Positions 15,907-25,908 of a stretch of DNA of 64,000 bases are shown here, in pieces. Positions within the stretch are counted from its first letter, which is position 1, and each line of letters begins with the position of its first letter. The position numbers and the translations under genes are program-made. The stretch spans positions 6,014,001 to 6,078,000 of the forward strand of contig NZ_LT607753.1 of NCBI RefSeq assembly GCF_900090295.1, in the 5' to 3' direction. This DNA is from Micromonospora coxensis (GTDB lineage: Bacteria; Actinomycetota; Actinomycetes; Mycobacteriales; Micromonosporaceae). The notes beneath the pieces are model-generated. The model searched no databases, had not been told where the DNA came from, and was given only the letters and a program-made list of their open reading frames with translations.

Positions 15907-16721
15907 CCGGGTCGGCCTCCGGTGGTCTCCAGGATGACCGAGGCGACCAGCTCGGGGTCGTCGTGCATCGGCACGTGGCCGCAGTCGACGAGGTCCAGGT
16001 GGCGGGCGTCGGGCAGCCGGGAGCGGGCCAGGGCGGCCTGCCGGTGCGGCAGGATCCGGTCCCGGGTGCCCCAGGCCACGGTCACCGGGACGGTCGGGAC
16101 GCCGGCGAAGGTGTAGCGCCGGCCGGCGCGGGCCACCGCCCGGAAGGCGCGGGCGTCGCGCAGCGCCCAGGTGTCGGCGATGGCCACCTCCACGGCGAGC
16201 CGTTCCGGCCGCGCGACGATCATGCCGAAGGCCAGTGACCGCAGCGGCCCCGAGGCCAGCACCGACCGGACGACGGGCGCGGGCATCCGGGCCGCCGCCC
16301 GGTGCAGGCCGAGCACGGCGAGGGCGCGGCGCAGCTCGCGGGGGGTGCAGAAGCCGGCGGGGGAGAGTGCGGTGGCCGACGCGGCGTGCCCGGCGGCGGC
16401 CAGCTCCAGGGCGATCGCGCCGCCGAGGCTGTTGCCGGCCACGTGCGGCCGGTCCAGGCCGAGCGCCGCGCAGAACGCGGCCACCCCGGCCACCACGCCG
16501 GCCATGTCCCGGGGCAGGCCGCCGGCGGGCACCGGGGACCGGCCGAAGCCGGGCAGGTCCAGGGCGAGCACGTCGTGCCGGGCGGCGAGCAGGTCCAGCA
16601 CCGGCAGCCAGGCGGCCCAGTGGTGCCCGATGCCGTGCAGCAGCACCAGCGGGGGACCGGAGCCGCGCCGTTCGAAGGCGATCCGCGGCACAGCGGGGGA
16701 GTCATCACCATCTATGCCCAC
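15882..16721 (-). CDS. Alpha/beta hydrolase
   Basis: 279-aa alpha/beta-hydrolase fold enzyme. The oxyanion-hole motif VLLHGIGHH, the nucleophile elbow GNSLGG (serine near residue 96) and the C-terminal VDCGHVPMHDDPE histidine complete a plausible Ser-Asp-His triad. No signal peptide is visible, so it is cytoplasmic; the substrate is unknown (esterase, lactonase or C-C hydrolase are possible). The GTG at 16721 follows a TAACTT -10-like box by 6 bases. Its 3' end overlaps the gene at 15673 by 25 bases. Confidence 0.8.
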   Translation of the reverse strand: MGIDGDDSPAVPRIAFERRGSGPPLVLLHGIGHHWAAWLPVLDLLAARHDVLALDLPGFGRSPVPAGGLPRDMAGVVAGVAAFCAALGLDRPHVAGNSLGGAIALELAAAGHAASATALSPAGFCTPRELRRALAVLGLHRAAARMPAPVVRSVLASGPLRSLAFGMIVARPERLAVEVAIADTWALRDARAFRAVARAGRRYTFAGVPTVPVTVAWGTRDRILPHRQAALARSRLPDARHLDLVDCGHVPMHDDPELVASVILETTGGRPGYSPAPTG

Positions 16722-16727
16722 GGCCGG

Positions 16728-16733
16728 AAGTTA
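16728..16733 (-). promoter_or_regulatory. -10-like TAACTT of a leaderless transcript
   Basis: Minus-strand TAACTT ends 6 bases before GTG 16721; there is no ribosome-binding site. Confidence 0.4.
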
Positions 16734-16894
16734 CCACCGGGTAGGAGTTTGCGGAAGGGTCCGGTGCCGTGGGCCGTAACCGGGCCGGCGCGGAAGTCGT
16801 CCCGGTGGCGGGGTGGGCCGGTACGGTCGAGCCGGGCCCGGGCGCGCACAGCGGGCGCACAGCCGGGGCACAGGTCCACGTCAGAGCGGCGGCC

Positions 16895-16900
16895 CACGAT
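16895..16900 (+). promoter_or_regulatory. -10-like CACGAT of a leaderless transcript
   Basis: CACGAT ends 6 bases before ATG 16907 of the response-regulator gene and differs by one base from the TACGAT boxes elsewhere in the window. Confidence 0.4.
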
Positions 16901-16906
16901 GGGAGC

Positions 16907-17653
16907 ATGGTGATGAACGGGCAGGTGGCCCCGCAGCACGTCGAGCTGCGCCGCCCCGACGGCGAGCCGGTGCGGGTGCTGGTGGTCGACGACGAACCGA
17001 CGCTGACCGACCTGCTCGCCATGGCCCTGCGCTACGAGGGCTGGCAGGTCCGCAGCGCCGGCGACGGCACCGCCGCGCTGCACGTCGCCCGGCAGTTCCG
17101 GCCCGACGTGGTGGTGCTCGACGTGATGCTGCCCGACCTCGACGGCTTCCAGGTGCTGCGCCGGTTGCGGGAGCAGTCCCCGAGCGTGCCGGTGCTCTTC
17201 CTGACCGCCCGGGACGCGGTGGAGGAGCGCGTCGCCGGGCTCACCGTGGGCGGCGACGACTACGTCACCAAGCCGTTCAGCCTGGAGGAGGTCATCGCCC
17301 GGCTGCGCGCCCTGCTGCGTCGCTCCGGCTTCGCGGTGGCCACCCGCCAGGAGGCCGTGCTCACCGTCGGTGACCTCCACCTCGACGAGGACAGCCACGA
17401 GGTGCGCCGCGGCGACGACCTGATCACCCTCACCGCCACCGAGTTCGAGCTGCTGCGCTACCTGATGCGCAACCCGCGCCGGGTGCTGAGCAAGGCGCAG
17501 ATCCTCGACCGGGTCTGGAACTACGACTTCGGCGGCCAGGCCAACGTCGTCGAGCTCTACATCTCGTACCTGCGGAAGAAGATCGACGCCGGGCGGCCCC
17601 CGATGATCCACACGCTGCGCGGGGCGGGATATGTCCTCAGACCCGCCGACTGA
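16907..17653 (+). CDS. OmpR/PhoB-type response regulator
   Basis: 248-aa two-domain regulator. The receiver covers residues 22-135 (VVDDEPTLTD, VVVLDVMLPDLDG with the phospho-acceptor Asp, LFLTARDA, YVTKPFSLEE) and a winged-helix DNA-binding domain covers 150-245 (TATEFELLRYLMRNPRRVLS and the recognition-helix region VVELYISYLRKKID). ATG 16907 sits 6 bases after a CACGAT -10-like box. The 3' end overlaps the histidine kinase gene by 23 bases, so the pair is co-translated. The style is that of actinobacterial MtrA/TcrA-like regulators; the regulon is unknown. Confidence 0.9.
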   Translation: MVMNGQVAPQHVELRRPDGEPVRVLVVDDEPTLTDLLAMALRYEGWQVRSAGDGTAALHVARQFRPDVVVLDVMLPDLDGFQVLRRLREQSPSVPVLFLTARDAVEERVAGLTVGGDDYVTKPFSLEEVIARLRALLRRSGFAVATRQEAVLTVGDLHLDEDSHEVRRGDDLITLTATEFELLRYLMRNPRRVLSKAQILDRVWNYDFGGQANVVELYISYLRKKIDAGRPPMIHTLRGAGYVLRPAD

Positions 17654-19136
17654 CCGGGGCCTCCGCCCGCGCCGCTGGCCGGCCGGCTGGTCGCTGCGCC
17701 GCCGGCTGGTGCTCGCCGTGGTCGCGCTGCTCGCCCTGGTCGGGGTCAGCATCGGCGGGCTCACCACGCTCGCCCTGCGGCACTTCCTGATCAACCAGGT
17801 GGACCACCAGCTCACCCTCGGCGACCGCCGGCACGGCGACGACTTCCCGCCCTGGTTCCGCCAGAGCGGCGACCTGCCGTGGCCGGGTGGTGCCGAGCCG
17901 CCGGCCCCGGAGCCGCCGCGCGGCTTCCCGCCCGGCTCGATCGCGGCCCGCACCCGCGACGGCGTCGTGATCGCCCGCACCCGCGTCGAGACCGGCGGCC
18001 TGGAGCAGGTGCCGACCGCCGACGCGGCCCCGCTCGCCACGATGCCCACGGACGGGCACCCCCACACCGTCGAACTCGGCGGGCGGGGCCACTACCGGGC
18101 GGTGGCCCGGCAGACCCAGGACGGCAACGTGCTGGCCGTGGCGATCCCGCTCTCCGGGGTGTCGGACACCGTCATGTGGATGGTCGTCGCCCAGGCCGGT
18201 GTGGTGACCGCCGGACTGCTGGTGGCCGGCAGCATCGGGGCGCTGATCGTCCGGGCCACGCTGCGTCCGCTCGACCGGGTCGCCGCCACCGCCGCCCGGG
18301 TCGCCGAGCTGCCGCTGGACCGGGGGGAGGTCGCCCTCTCCGTCCGGGTGCCCGCCGCCGACACCGACCCCCGCACCGAGGTCGGGCAGGTGGGGGCGGC
18401 GCTCAACCGGATGTTGGGCCACGTCGCCGGCGCGCTCGCCGCCCGGCAGGCCAGCGAGACCCGGGTACGCCAGTTCGTCGCCGACGCCAGCCACGAGCTG
18501 CGCACCCCGCTGGCCGCCATCCGCGGGTACGCCGAGGTGGCCCGGCGCGGTCGGGACCAGGTGCCGCCCGACGTGGCGTACGCCCTGCTGCGGGTGGAGT
18601 CGGCCAGCACCCGGATGACGGCGCTCGTCGACGACCTGCTGCTGCTCGCCCGGCTCGACTCGGGCCGGCCGCTGGCGGTGGAGCCGGTCGACCTGAGCGC
18701 GTTGATCGTCGACGCGGTCAGCGACGCGCACGTCGCCGGTCCGGAGCACCGCTGGCGGCTCGACCTGCCCGACGAGGCGCTGGAGGTGCCCGGCGACGGC
18801 GTCCGGCTGCACCAGGTGGTGGCGAACCTGCTGGCGAACGCGCGGGTGCACACGCCGCCCGGCAGCACGGTCACCACCCGACTGGCCCGGGTGGGCGACG
18901 GCGTGCAGATCAGCGTCGCCGACGACGGGCCGGGCATCCCGCCGCCGTTGCAGGGCGAGGTCTTCGAACGCTTCGCCCGGGGCGACAGCTCCCGCTCCCG
19001 CGAGCACGGCAGCACCGGTCTGGGGCTGGCGATCGTGGCGGCGGTGGTGGAGGCGCACCACGGGAGCGTCGAGGTGGAGAGCCGACCGGGGCACACCGTC
19101 TTCACGGTCCGGCTGCCCGGCGCGGCTCCGCCCTGA
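17631..19136 (+). CDS. Two-component sensor histidine kinase
   Basis: 501 aa. Transmembrane helices at about residues 24-46 and 181-208 bracket an extracytoplasmic sensor region of about 130 residues rich in Pro and Gly. A HAMP-like segment follows (209-270), then HisKA with H288 in ASHELRTPLAAIRGY and a HATPase domain with NLLANARVHTP (N box), VADDGPGIP (G1) and STGLGLAIV (G2). It should phosphorylate the OmpR-type regulator whose gene overlaps its start. The signal sensed cannot be inferred. Confidence 0.9.
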   Translation: MSSDPPTDRGLRPRRWPAGWSLRRRLVLAVVALLALVGVSIGGLTTLALRHFLINQVDHQLTLGDRRHGDDFPPWFRQSGDLPWPGGAEPPAPEPPRGFPPGSIAARTRDGVVIARTRVETGGLEQVPTADAAPLATMPTDGHPHTVELGGRGHYRAVARQTQDGNVLAVAIPLSGVSDTVMWMVVAQAGVVTAGLLVAGSIGALIVRATLRPLDRVAATAARVAELPLDRGEVALSVRVPAADTDPRTEVGQVGAALNRMLGHVAGALAARQASETRVRQFVADASHELRTPLAAIRGYAEVARRGRDQVPPDVAYALLRVESASTRMTALVDDLLLLARLDSGRPLAVEPVDLSALIVDAVSDAHVAGPEHRWRLDLPDEALEVPGDGVRLHQVVANLLANARVHTPPGSTVTTRLARVGDGVQISVADDGPGIPPPLQGEVFERFARGDSSRSREHGSTGLGLAIVAAVVEAHHGSVEVESRPGHTVFTVRLPGAAPP

Positions 19137-19172
19137 CCCCTGCGCCGCCGGTGCGCCGTCGTACCGCCGTGG

Positions 19173-19178
19173 CAGGGT
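19173..19178 (+). promoter_or_regulatory. -10-like CAGGGT of a leaderless transcript
   Basis: CAGGGT ends 6 bases before GTG 19185 in the 48-bp gap after the kinase gene; no ribosome site is seen. Confidence 0.35.
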
Positions 19179-19184
19179 GGTGGC

Positions 19185-19874
19185 GTGTACCGGGAACGTC
19201 GGGCCGGCCGGATCGCCGGGGCCGTGGTGTGGACCGGCCGGACCGACCCGGGCGCGCCGCCGACCCGGGTACTGCCGGACGGCTGCCTGGACCTGCTCTG
19301 GTCCAGCCGCTCCGGGCTGCTGGTGGCGGGGCCGGACCGGACGGCCCACCTGTCCCGTTCGGTGGCCGGGGAGCGGTGGCTGGGCCTGCGCCTGCCGCCG
19401 GGCACCGGTCCGGCGGTCCTCGGCGTCCCCGCCGACGTGCTGCGGGACCGCCGGGTGCCGCTCGACGCGCTCTGGGGCCGGGCGGCGGACGAGGTCGCCG
19501 AGCGGCTCGGCGACCGGCCGAGCGCCGCCGCGCTGGAGGCGGTGGCCGTCGACCGGCTGGTCGCCGCCGGTGGGCCGGATCCGCTGGGCGCCCGGATCGC
19601 CGCCTCGCTCGCCGCCGGGGCGAGCGTCACCGCGACCGCCGCCGAGGTCGGCCTCGGCCCGCGTGCCCTGCACCGGCGCAGCCAGGCCCTCTTCGGGTAC
19701 GGCCCGAAGACCCTCGCCCGGATCCTGCGGATGCGCCGGGCGCTGGCGCTGGCCCGCACCGGCGTCGGGTGGGCCGAGGTGGCCGCCCGCAGCGGGTACG
19801 CCGACCAGGCCCACCTCACCCGCGACGTGCGCGAGCTGGCCGGCGTCCCACCCACCCGGCTGCTGCCCGGCTGA
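19185..19874 (+). CDS. AraC-family transcriptional regulator
   Basis: 229-aa regulator. Residues 1-120 are a small sensor domain of the DUF6597 type (RVLPDGCLDLLWS, a pattern common in this subgroup). Residues 135-225 hold the AraC double helix-turn-helix (ASVTATAAEVGLGPRALHRR and GWAEVAARSGYADQAHLTRD). The GTG start has a CAGGGT -10-like box 6 bases before it. It is in line with the two-component genes but probably has its own promoter. Its targets may include the VOC gene on the other side of the minisatellite, which is only a guess from position. Confidence 0.8.
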   Translation: MYRERRAGRIAGAVVWTGRTDPGAPPTRVLPDGCLDLLWSSRSGLLVAGPDRTAHLSRSVAGERWLGLRLPPGTGPAVLGVPADVLRDRRVPLDALWGRAADEVAERLGDRPSAAALEAVAVDRLVAAGGPDPLGARIAASLAAGASVTATAAEVGLGPRALHRRSQALFGYGPKTLARILRMRRALALARTGVGWAEVAARSGYADQAHLTRDVRELAGVPPTRLLPG

Positions 19875-19922
19875 TCCCGAACGCCGGTGGACCGGCCGGG
19901 CGGCACGCCGTCCGGCCCGCCC

Positions 19923-20072
19923 GCGCCAGCGTCGTCGCCCGTCGCGCCAGCGCCGCTGCCCGTCGTGCCAGCGCCCGCGCCCGCGCCGCTGCCCGTCGCG
20001 CCAGCGCCCGTGCCAGCGCCGCCGCCCACCGCGCCCGTGCCAGCGCCGCCGCTCGCCGCGTCCGCGCCGCCG
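19923..20072. repeat. Degenerate GC-rich minisatellite
   Basis: Tandem copies of a unit like GCGCCAGCGCCGCTGCCCGTC. The first two copies (19923-19943 and 19944-19964) are 21 bases each; a 33-base copy (19965-19997) and shortened, diverged copies follow. The array lies between the convergent AraC and VOC genes. Reading frames through it give only Pro/Ala or Gly/Ala repeats, so it is treated as non-coding. It may be length-variable between strains. Confidence 0.7.
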
Positions 20073-20131
20073 CCCCGGGGGCGGTGTCGGGTGTCCGGGG
20101 GCGGGTCGGGTGGGCGCGGGAGCCCGTGGGC

Positions 20132-20539
20132 TCAGTCGGCGGCCGGCGCGGGCAGCGGGGCGTAGAGGTCGACGCCGTTGCCGTCCGGGTCGTGCAGCAC
20201 CGCGTACCGCTGGCCCCAGTCCGCGTCCCACGGCGGCAGCTCGCCGTGGAAGCCGGCCGCGGTCAGCGCCGTCCAGCACCGGTCGACCTCCGCCGGGTGG
20301 GCGCACCGGAAGGCGAGGCTGATCCGAGGGCTGCCGGTCGGCGGCGTCCAGCCGGGGCCCAGGTCGCGGATGCTGTCGACGGTGTCCCAGCCCAGCCGGA
20401 TGCCGCCGGGCAGGGTCACCTCCACGTGCGACCGGGTGTCCGATCCGGACGGCAGGTCCAGTCCGAGCCGGCGGTAGAAGTCGAGGCTGCGGGCCATGTC
20501 GGCGACGACCAGGCCGAGGTAGTCCATGCGAGGTGTCAT
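20132..20539 (-). CDS. VOC (glyoxalase/bleomycin-resistance fold) protein
   Basis: 135-aa vicinal-oxygen-chelate protein with two beta-alpha-beta-beta-beta modules: MDYLGLVVADMARSLDFYRR at the N-terminus and CWTALTAAGFHGELPPWDAD, then AVLHDPDGNGVDLYAPL at the C-terminus. The metal-ligand positions are not the classic His/Glu set in the first module, so it could be a binding rather than a catalytic member. The ATG at 20539 lies 7 bases after TAGCCT on the minus strand. Confidence 0.75.
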   Translation of the reverse strand: MTPRMDYLGLVVADMARSLDFYRRLGLDLPSGSDTRSHVEVTLPGGIRLGWDTVDSIRDLGPGWTPPTGSPRISLAFRCAHPAEVDRCWTALTAAGFHGELPPWDADWGQRYAVLHDPDGNGVDLYAPLPAPAAD

Positions 20540-20546
20540 GCCGCCG

Positions 20547-20552
20547 AGGCTA
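20547..20552 (-). promoter_or_regulatory. -10 hexamer TAGCCT of a leaderless transcript
   Basis: Minus-strand TAGCCT ends 7 bases before ATG 20539, the same arrangement as at 4834 and 12754. Confidence 0.5.
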
Positions 20553-20725
20553 GGCCGGCGGCACGGCGGGGTCTTGAACGAAACGGACGCACGGTCGCCG
20601 GTGTGGCCCCGCGCGAGCCGCCGACCGCGTACGGTGTCAAGGAACAAGTCCGGCGTAAACGGCTTAAATGCCGCAGATGGGCGTGCCCGGCGCCGGGTGA
20701 CGACGGCGAGGGAAGGGAGCGGTCG

Positions 20726-20875
20726 GTGAACCACCTGGCCTACCTGGACGCGGGGTCCGGCAGTCTGATCGTGCAGGCGGTGGTCGGCGGGGTCGCGGGA
20801 GCGGCCGTCGCCGCCAAGCTCTACTGGCGACGGCTGGTCGACCGCTTCCGCCGCCAGCCCACCGACCGAGGCTGA
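20726..20875 (+). CDS. Small single-pass membrane protein (YLDxGSGS type)
   Basis: 49-aa protein too short for usual gene callers. It begins MNHLAYLDAGSGSLIVQAVV and has one transmembrane helix (about residues 12-33) followed by a basic tail (YWRRLVDRFRR). Proteins with the YLDPGSGS-TM-basic pattern recur in actinobacteria next to methyltransferase and sulfatase-like genes. GTG 20726 has GGAAGGGAG 7 bases upstream, and the methyltransferase gene begins 10 bases after its stop. Role unknown; a small partner of the membrane enzyme encoded two genes on is plausible. Confidence 0.65.
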   Translation: MNHLAYLDAGSGSLIVQAVVGGVAGAAVAAKLYWRRLVDRFRRQPTDRG

Positions 20876-20885
20876 CCGCTCGCCG

Positions 20886-22301
20886 ATGACCAGCTCCGAC
20901 ACCCGGATCCGGGTCGAACCCGGCTCCTTCCGCGACCCGGCCAACCGGGTCTTCCACGCCGGCGACCAGGTGCTGCGCGGCCTCGGCCCGCAGGCCGCCC
21001 GCGACTGGCAGGCCCTGGCGGCCAGCGACTTCTTCACCGCGCTGCTCGCCGAGGGCAAGGTCTGCGGCACCGAGCCGGTCGACGCGGCCGTGCTGCCCGG
21101 CTGGACCGCCGTGCTGCGCCACGAGCGCATCCCGTTCGTCTCGCACCCGTACGAGTGGTCGTTCGGCATGCTGCGCGACGCGGCGCTGCTGCACCTGGAG
21201 ATCCTGCGCCGCGCGCTGCCCGCCGGGTTCACCACCAAGGACGGCTCGGCGTACAACCTGCAGTGGCGGGGCGTGCGGCCGGTCTTCATCGACGTCGGCT
21301 CCTTCGCGCCGCTGACCGACGGCGAGCCCTGGGCCGGCTACCGGCAGTTCTGCCAGACGCTGCTCTACCCGCTGCTGTTGCAGGCCCACCTCGGCGTGGA
21401 CTTCCAGCCCTGGCTGCGCGCCCGGGTCGACGGCGTCGAGCCCGACCAGATGCGCCGGCTCTTCCGGGGCGCCCGGCGGCTGCTGCCCGGCGTGCTCACC
21501 CACGTGCACCTGCACGGCGCCATGCAGGAGCGCCACGCCCGGTCGAGCACCACCGACGTGCGGGCCCAACTCCGCGCCGCCGGCTACTCCCGGGACCTGG
21601 CCCTGGCCACCGTACGCGGGATCGAGAAGCTGGTCCGCCGGCTGGAGCGGCGCGACGAGCCCAGCCACTGGGTCGACTACCAGCGCACCTGCAGCTACAC
21701 CGCGCAGGACCGGGCGGAGAAGGAGCACTTCGTCACCACGGCCGTCACCGCCGCCGGTCGGCCCGGCCTGGTCCTCGACCTCGGCGCCAACGACGGCCGG
21801 TACGCCCGGATCGCCGCCCGGCACGCCGCCACGGTGGTCGCCGTCGAGCAGGACCCCGCCGTGGTCGACGCCCTCTACCGGGCGCTGCGCGCCGAGGGCG
21901 AGCAGCGGATCCTGCCGCTGGTGATGGACCTTGCCGACCCGTCGCCCGGCGGCGGCTGGCGCGGCGTCGAGCGGGCCGCGTTCGCCGACCGGGCCCGGGC
22001 CGACGTGGTGCTCGCCCTCGCCGTGGTGCACCACCTGGCCATCGGCCGCAACGTGCCGCTGGCCCAGGTCCTCGACCAGTTGGTCGCCCATGTCCGCCCC
22101 GGCGGGCGGCTGGTGGTGGAGTTCGTCCACCCCGAGGACGTCATGGCCCGCCGGCTGCTGGCCAACAAACCCGACGGGCTCTTCCCCGACTACCGCCGCG
22201 ACGAGTTCGAGCGCCTGCTCGCGGCCCGCTGCCGCGTCGAGCGGCACCGGGAACTGCCCTCGGGCACCCGCACGCTCTACCAGGTGGTGGTGGGTGGCTG
22301 A
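20886..22301 (+). CDS. Class I SAM-dependent methyltransferase with N-terminal extension
   Basis: 471 aa. The C-terminal half (about 280-460) is a class I methyltransferase: LVLDLGANDGRYARIAA is the SAM-binding loop, VVAVEQDPAVVDAL the acidic strand, and VVLALAVVHHLAIG motif IV. The N-terminal 270 residues contain aromatic-rich stretches (HPYEWSFGMLRDAALLHLEI) seen in long methyltransferases associated with cell-surface glycan or lipid genes. It is the middle gene of a three-gene operon: 10 bases after the small membrane protein and overlapping the sulfatase-like gene by 8 bases. Confidence 0.75.
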   Translation: MTSSDTRIRVEPGSFRDPANRVFHAGDQVLRGLGPQAARDWQALAASDFFTALLAEGKVCGTEPVDAAVLPGWTAVLRHERIPFVSHPYEWSFGMLRDAALLHLEILRRALPAGFTTKDGSAYNLQWRGVRPVFIDVGSFAPLTDGEPWAGYRQFCQTLLYPLLLQAHLGVDFQPWLRARVDGVEPDQMRRLFRGARRLLPGVLTHVHLHGAMQERHARSSTTDVRAQLRAAGYSRDLALATVRGIEKLVRRLERRDEPSHWVDYQRTCSYTAQDRAEKEHFVTTAVTAAGRPGLVLDLGANDGRYARIAARHAATVVAVEQDPAVVDALYRALRAEGEQRILPLVMDLADPSPGGGWRGVERAAFADRARADVVLALAVVHHLAIGRNVPLAQVLDQLVAHVRPGGRLVVEFVHPEDVMARRLLANKPDGLFPDYRRDEFERLLAARCRVERHRELPSGTRTLYQVVVGG

Positions 22302-24345
22302 GCGCGCCCTCGCGACCGCGGCGCCACCGCGTACGGCCGGCCCGTCGCCGGACCCGGACGACCCGGGTGGGCGGCGGGCCGAGCTGCGCCGGCTGCTGGA
22401 GGTGACCGCCCTGGTCGGGCTGACGGTCACCCAGCCGCTGCTGGACGTGCTCGGGCGCAGCCCGGACTTCTTCCTGTTCCACCGGGCCGAACCCCGGGAC
22501 GTGCTGCTGCTGGTGGCGCTGGTGACGGTCCTGCCCACCGTCGCGCTCGGCGCGCTCGGCCTGGCCACCCGGCTGGCCGGCGTCCGGGCCCGGGGCCTGG
22601 CGCACACCGTCGTGGTGGGGCTGCTGCTGGCCGCGCTCGCCGTGCAGGCCGGCCGGCACGCCACCGGGCTGCGGGGCGTGCCGCTGCTGCTGGTCGCCGG
22701 GGTGCTCGGCGTCGCCGGGGCGGCGGCGCACCGGCGGTGGCGCGCGCCGGGACGGGTGCTGCGGGTCGCCGCGGCCGGCCCGCCGGTCTTCGTGGCGCTG
22801 TTCCTGTTCGCCTCGCCGGCCTCGGCGGTGGTGCTGCCCCGGGCGCACGGCGGCGCCGCCGGGGTGGCCGGGCCGGGGGAGCACCCGCCGGTGGTCATGA
22901 TCGTCCTGGACGAGCTGCCGCTGGTCTCCCTGCTCGGCCCGGACGGCCGGATCGACGCCACCCGCTACCCGCACTTCGCCGAGCTGGCGGCCGGGTCCAC
23001 CTGGTACCGCAACGCCACCGGGGTCAGCGGCTGGACGCCGTACGCGCTGCCGGCCATGCTCACCGGCCGGTACCCGGCGCAGCCGTTCGCCCCGCACTAC
23101 TCGCAGTACCCGGACAACCTGTTCACCGCCCTCGGCGGCCTGTACGACGTCCGCGCCGAGGAGAGCATCACCCGGCTCTGCCCGCCGAGCCGCTGCGAGC
23201 AGCCGTCGAGCCCCCAGCAGGGTCTCGGGGTGCTGGTGCGCGAGAGCGGGCGGCTGCTGCGGCAGATCGTCGCGCCGGTGGACAGCCGGGTCGACCCGCA
23301 GGAGTCGTACCGGGAGCGGACCGCGGCCGAGGTCGGCCTGGACGACGCCGAACCGGTCCCGGACGACCCGAAGTTCCGCTGGGACAGCCTCGACGACAAC
23401 CAGCCCGCCCGGTTCACCAGCTTCCTGGCCGGCCTGCGCCCCACCGACCGGCCCACCCTGCACTTCCTGCACCTGCTGATGCCGCACGCGCCCTGGGCGT
23501 ACCTGCCGTCCGGGGCGCGCTACACCGCCCCGGAGGACCTGCCCAACGACGGCGCCGGCTGGGTCGAGCTGGCCCGGGCCCGGCACCTGGCCCAGTTGCG
23601 CTACACCGACCGGCTGGTCGGCGAGACCCTGCGCACCCTGCGCGCCACCGGCCTGTACGACCGGGCGCTGCTGGTGCTCACCGCCGACCACGGGGTCAGC
23701 TTCCAGCGGGACTGGCAGGGCCGCGGGCTGGACGCGATCAACCACGCCGCCGGTGAGGTGGCCTGGGTGCCCACCTTCGTCAAGACGCCCCGCCAGCGCG
23801 CCGGCCGGATCGACGACCGCAACTGGGAGCACGTCGACCTGCTGCCGACCATCGCCGACGAGGTGCACGTACGGATCCCGTGGCAGGTCGACGGCCGCTC
23901 GGCCCGGCAGACCCCGCGCCCGCGCGCCGAGAAGGTCTTCTACGACCGGCCGGGACAGCCGTTGACCCTGCGCGGCGCGGTGCCGACCCGACCCCCGGAC
24001 CCGCCGGCGCACCCGCTGGTCGGCACCACCGTCGGCGACGCGCCCGCCGGGGGGCGGGCCCGGGTGGCGAACCTGGCCGCGTTCCGGTCCGTCGACCCGG
24101 CCGCCGGCGAGCTGCCGGCGCTGGTCTGGGGGACGGTGCCCGACGAGGTGCCCGACGGCACGCTGCTGGCGGTCGCGGTCAACGGCACGGTCGCCACGGT
24201 GGTGCCCGTGGTGTCCCGGGACGCGGGGGGCCGCCGCTTCGCCGCCCTCGTCGGCGACGACCATTTGTTCCGGGCCGGCGTCAACCGGCTCGACCTCTAC
24301 CGGGTCGCCTCCGACGGTGGCCTGCGCCGGCTGACGCTCAGCTGA
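22294..24345 (+). CDS. Sulfatase-like membrane hydrolase/transferase
   Basis: 683 aa. Four hydrophobic segments occupy about residues 35-190, then a large outward catalytic domain of the alkaline phosphatase/sulfatase superfamily: VVMIVLDELPL (metal Asp), GVSGWTPYALPAMLTGRYP (region of the nucleophile Thr/Ser) and LVLTADHGVSF (metal Asp-His). This is the layout of LtaS and phosphoethanolamine-transferase relatives that modify envelope polymers or lipids. GTG 22294 overlaps the methyltransferase gene by 8 bases, so the three genes 20726-24345 are one unit. The substrate is not deducible. Confidence 0.75.
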   Translation: MAERALATAAPPRTAGPSPDPDDPGGRRAELRRLLEVTALVGLTVTQPLLDVLGRSPDFFLFHRAEPRDVLLLVALVTVLPTVALGALGLATRLAGVRARGLAHTVVVGLLLAALAVQAGRHATGLRGVPLLLVAGVLGVAGAAAHRRWRAPGRVLRVAAAGPPVFVALFLFASPASAVVLPRAHGGAAGVAGPGEHPPVVMIVLDELPLVSLLGPDGRIDATRYPHFAELAAGSTWYRNATGVSGWTPYALPAMLTGRYPAQPFAPHYSQYPDNLFTALGGLYDVRAEESITRLCPPSRCEQPSSPQQGLGVLVRESGRLLRQIVAPVDSRVDPQESYRERTAAEVGLDDAEPVPDDPKFRWDSLDDNQPARFTSFLAGLRPTDRPTLHFLHLLMPHAPWAYLPSGARYTAPEDLPNDGAGWVELARARHLAQLRYTDRLVGETLRTLRATGLYDRALLVLTADHGVSFQRDWQGRGLDAINHAAGEVAWVPTFVKTPRQRAGRIDDRNWEHVDLLPTIADEVHVRIPWQVDGRSARQTPRPRAEKVFYDRPGQPLTLRGAVPTRPPDPPAHPLVGTTVGDAPAGGRARVANLAAFRSVDPAAGELPALVWGTVPDEVPDGTLLAVAVNGTVATVVPVVSRDAGGRRFAALVGDDHLFRAGVNRLDLYRVASDGGLRRLTLS

Positions 24346-24355
24346 GCCTTTCGTC

Positions 24356-24377
24356 CCCGACGCCCGTCATCGTCGGG
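24356..24377 (+). terminator. Weak hairpin after the sulfatase-like gene
   Basis: CCCGACG (24356-24362) pairs with CGTCGGG (24371-24377) across an 8-base loop, 10 bases after the stop codon. Confidence 0.4.
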
Positions 24378-24478
24378 TTCGCCCTCGCTGACCAGGGTTT
24401 CCGAGCCGCCGGGTCGGGAATCGGGTGACGCATACCTCACCGCCGAACCACGACGGGCAGTGTCCCAGGGTCCGCGAA

Positions 24479-24484
24479 TACGGT
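24479..24484 (+). promoter_or_regulatory. -10 hexamer TACGGT for citrate synthase
   Basis: TACGGT would start transcription near 24491, leaving a leader of about 43 bases that carries the GCGAGGAA ribosome site before ATG 24534. The -35 is unclear. Confidence 0.4.
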
Positions 24485-24533
24485 AGAAGCGAAGGCAATT
24501 CAACGAAGATTCGCCGGCGAAGCGAGGAACCAC

Positions 24534-25817
<1,284 letters not shown>

Positions 25818-25827
25818 CGGCGCATCC

Positions 25828-25879
25828 CGAACGGTGAAGGCCGCCGATCCCTACCGGGGCCGGCGGCCTTCACCGTTCG
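25828..25879 (+). terminator. 19-bp perfect hairpin after gltA
   Basis: The arm at 25828-25846 (CGAACGGTGAAGGCCGCCG) is matched exactly by the complement at 25861-25879, with a 14-base loop. No T-run follows. Confidence 0.75.
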
Positions 25880-25908
25880 CCGGGCCGTCCACGTCCCCTG
25901 CGCACACG

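Noticed and set aside
19887..20165. 92-codon frame encoding a Pro/Ala-rich protein
   Set aside because: It only reads through the minisatellite and runs into the VOC gene on the other strand; no ribosome site or domain.
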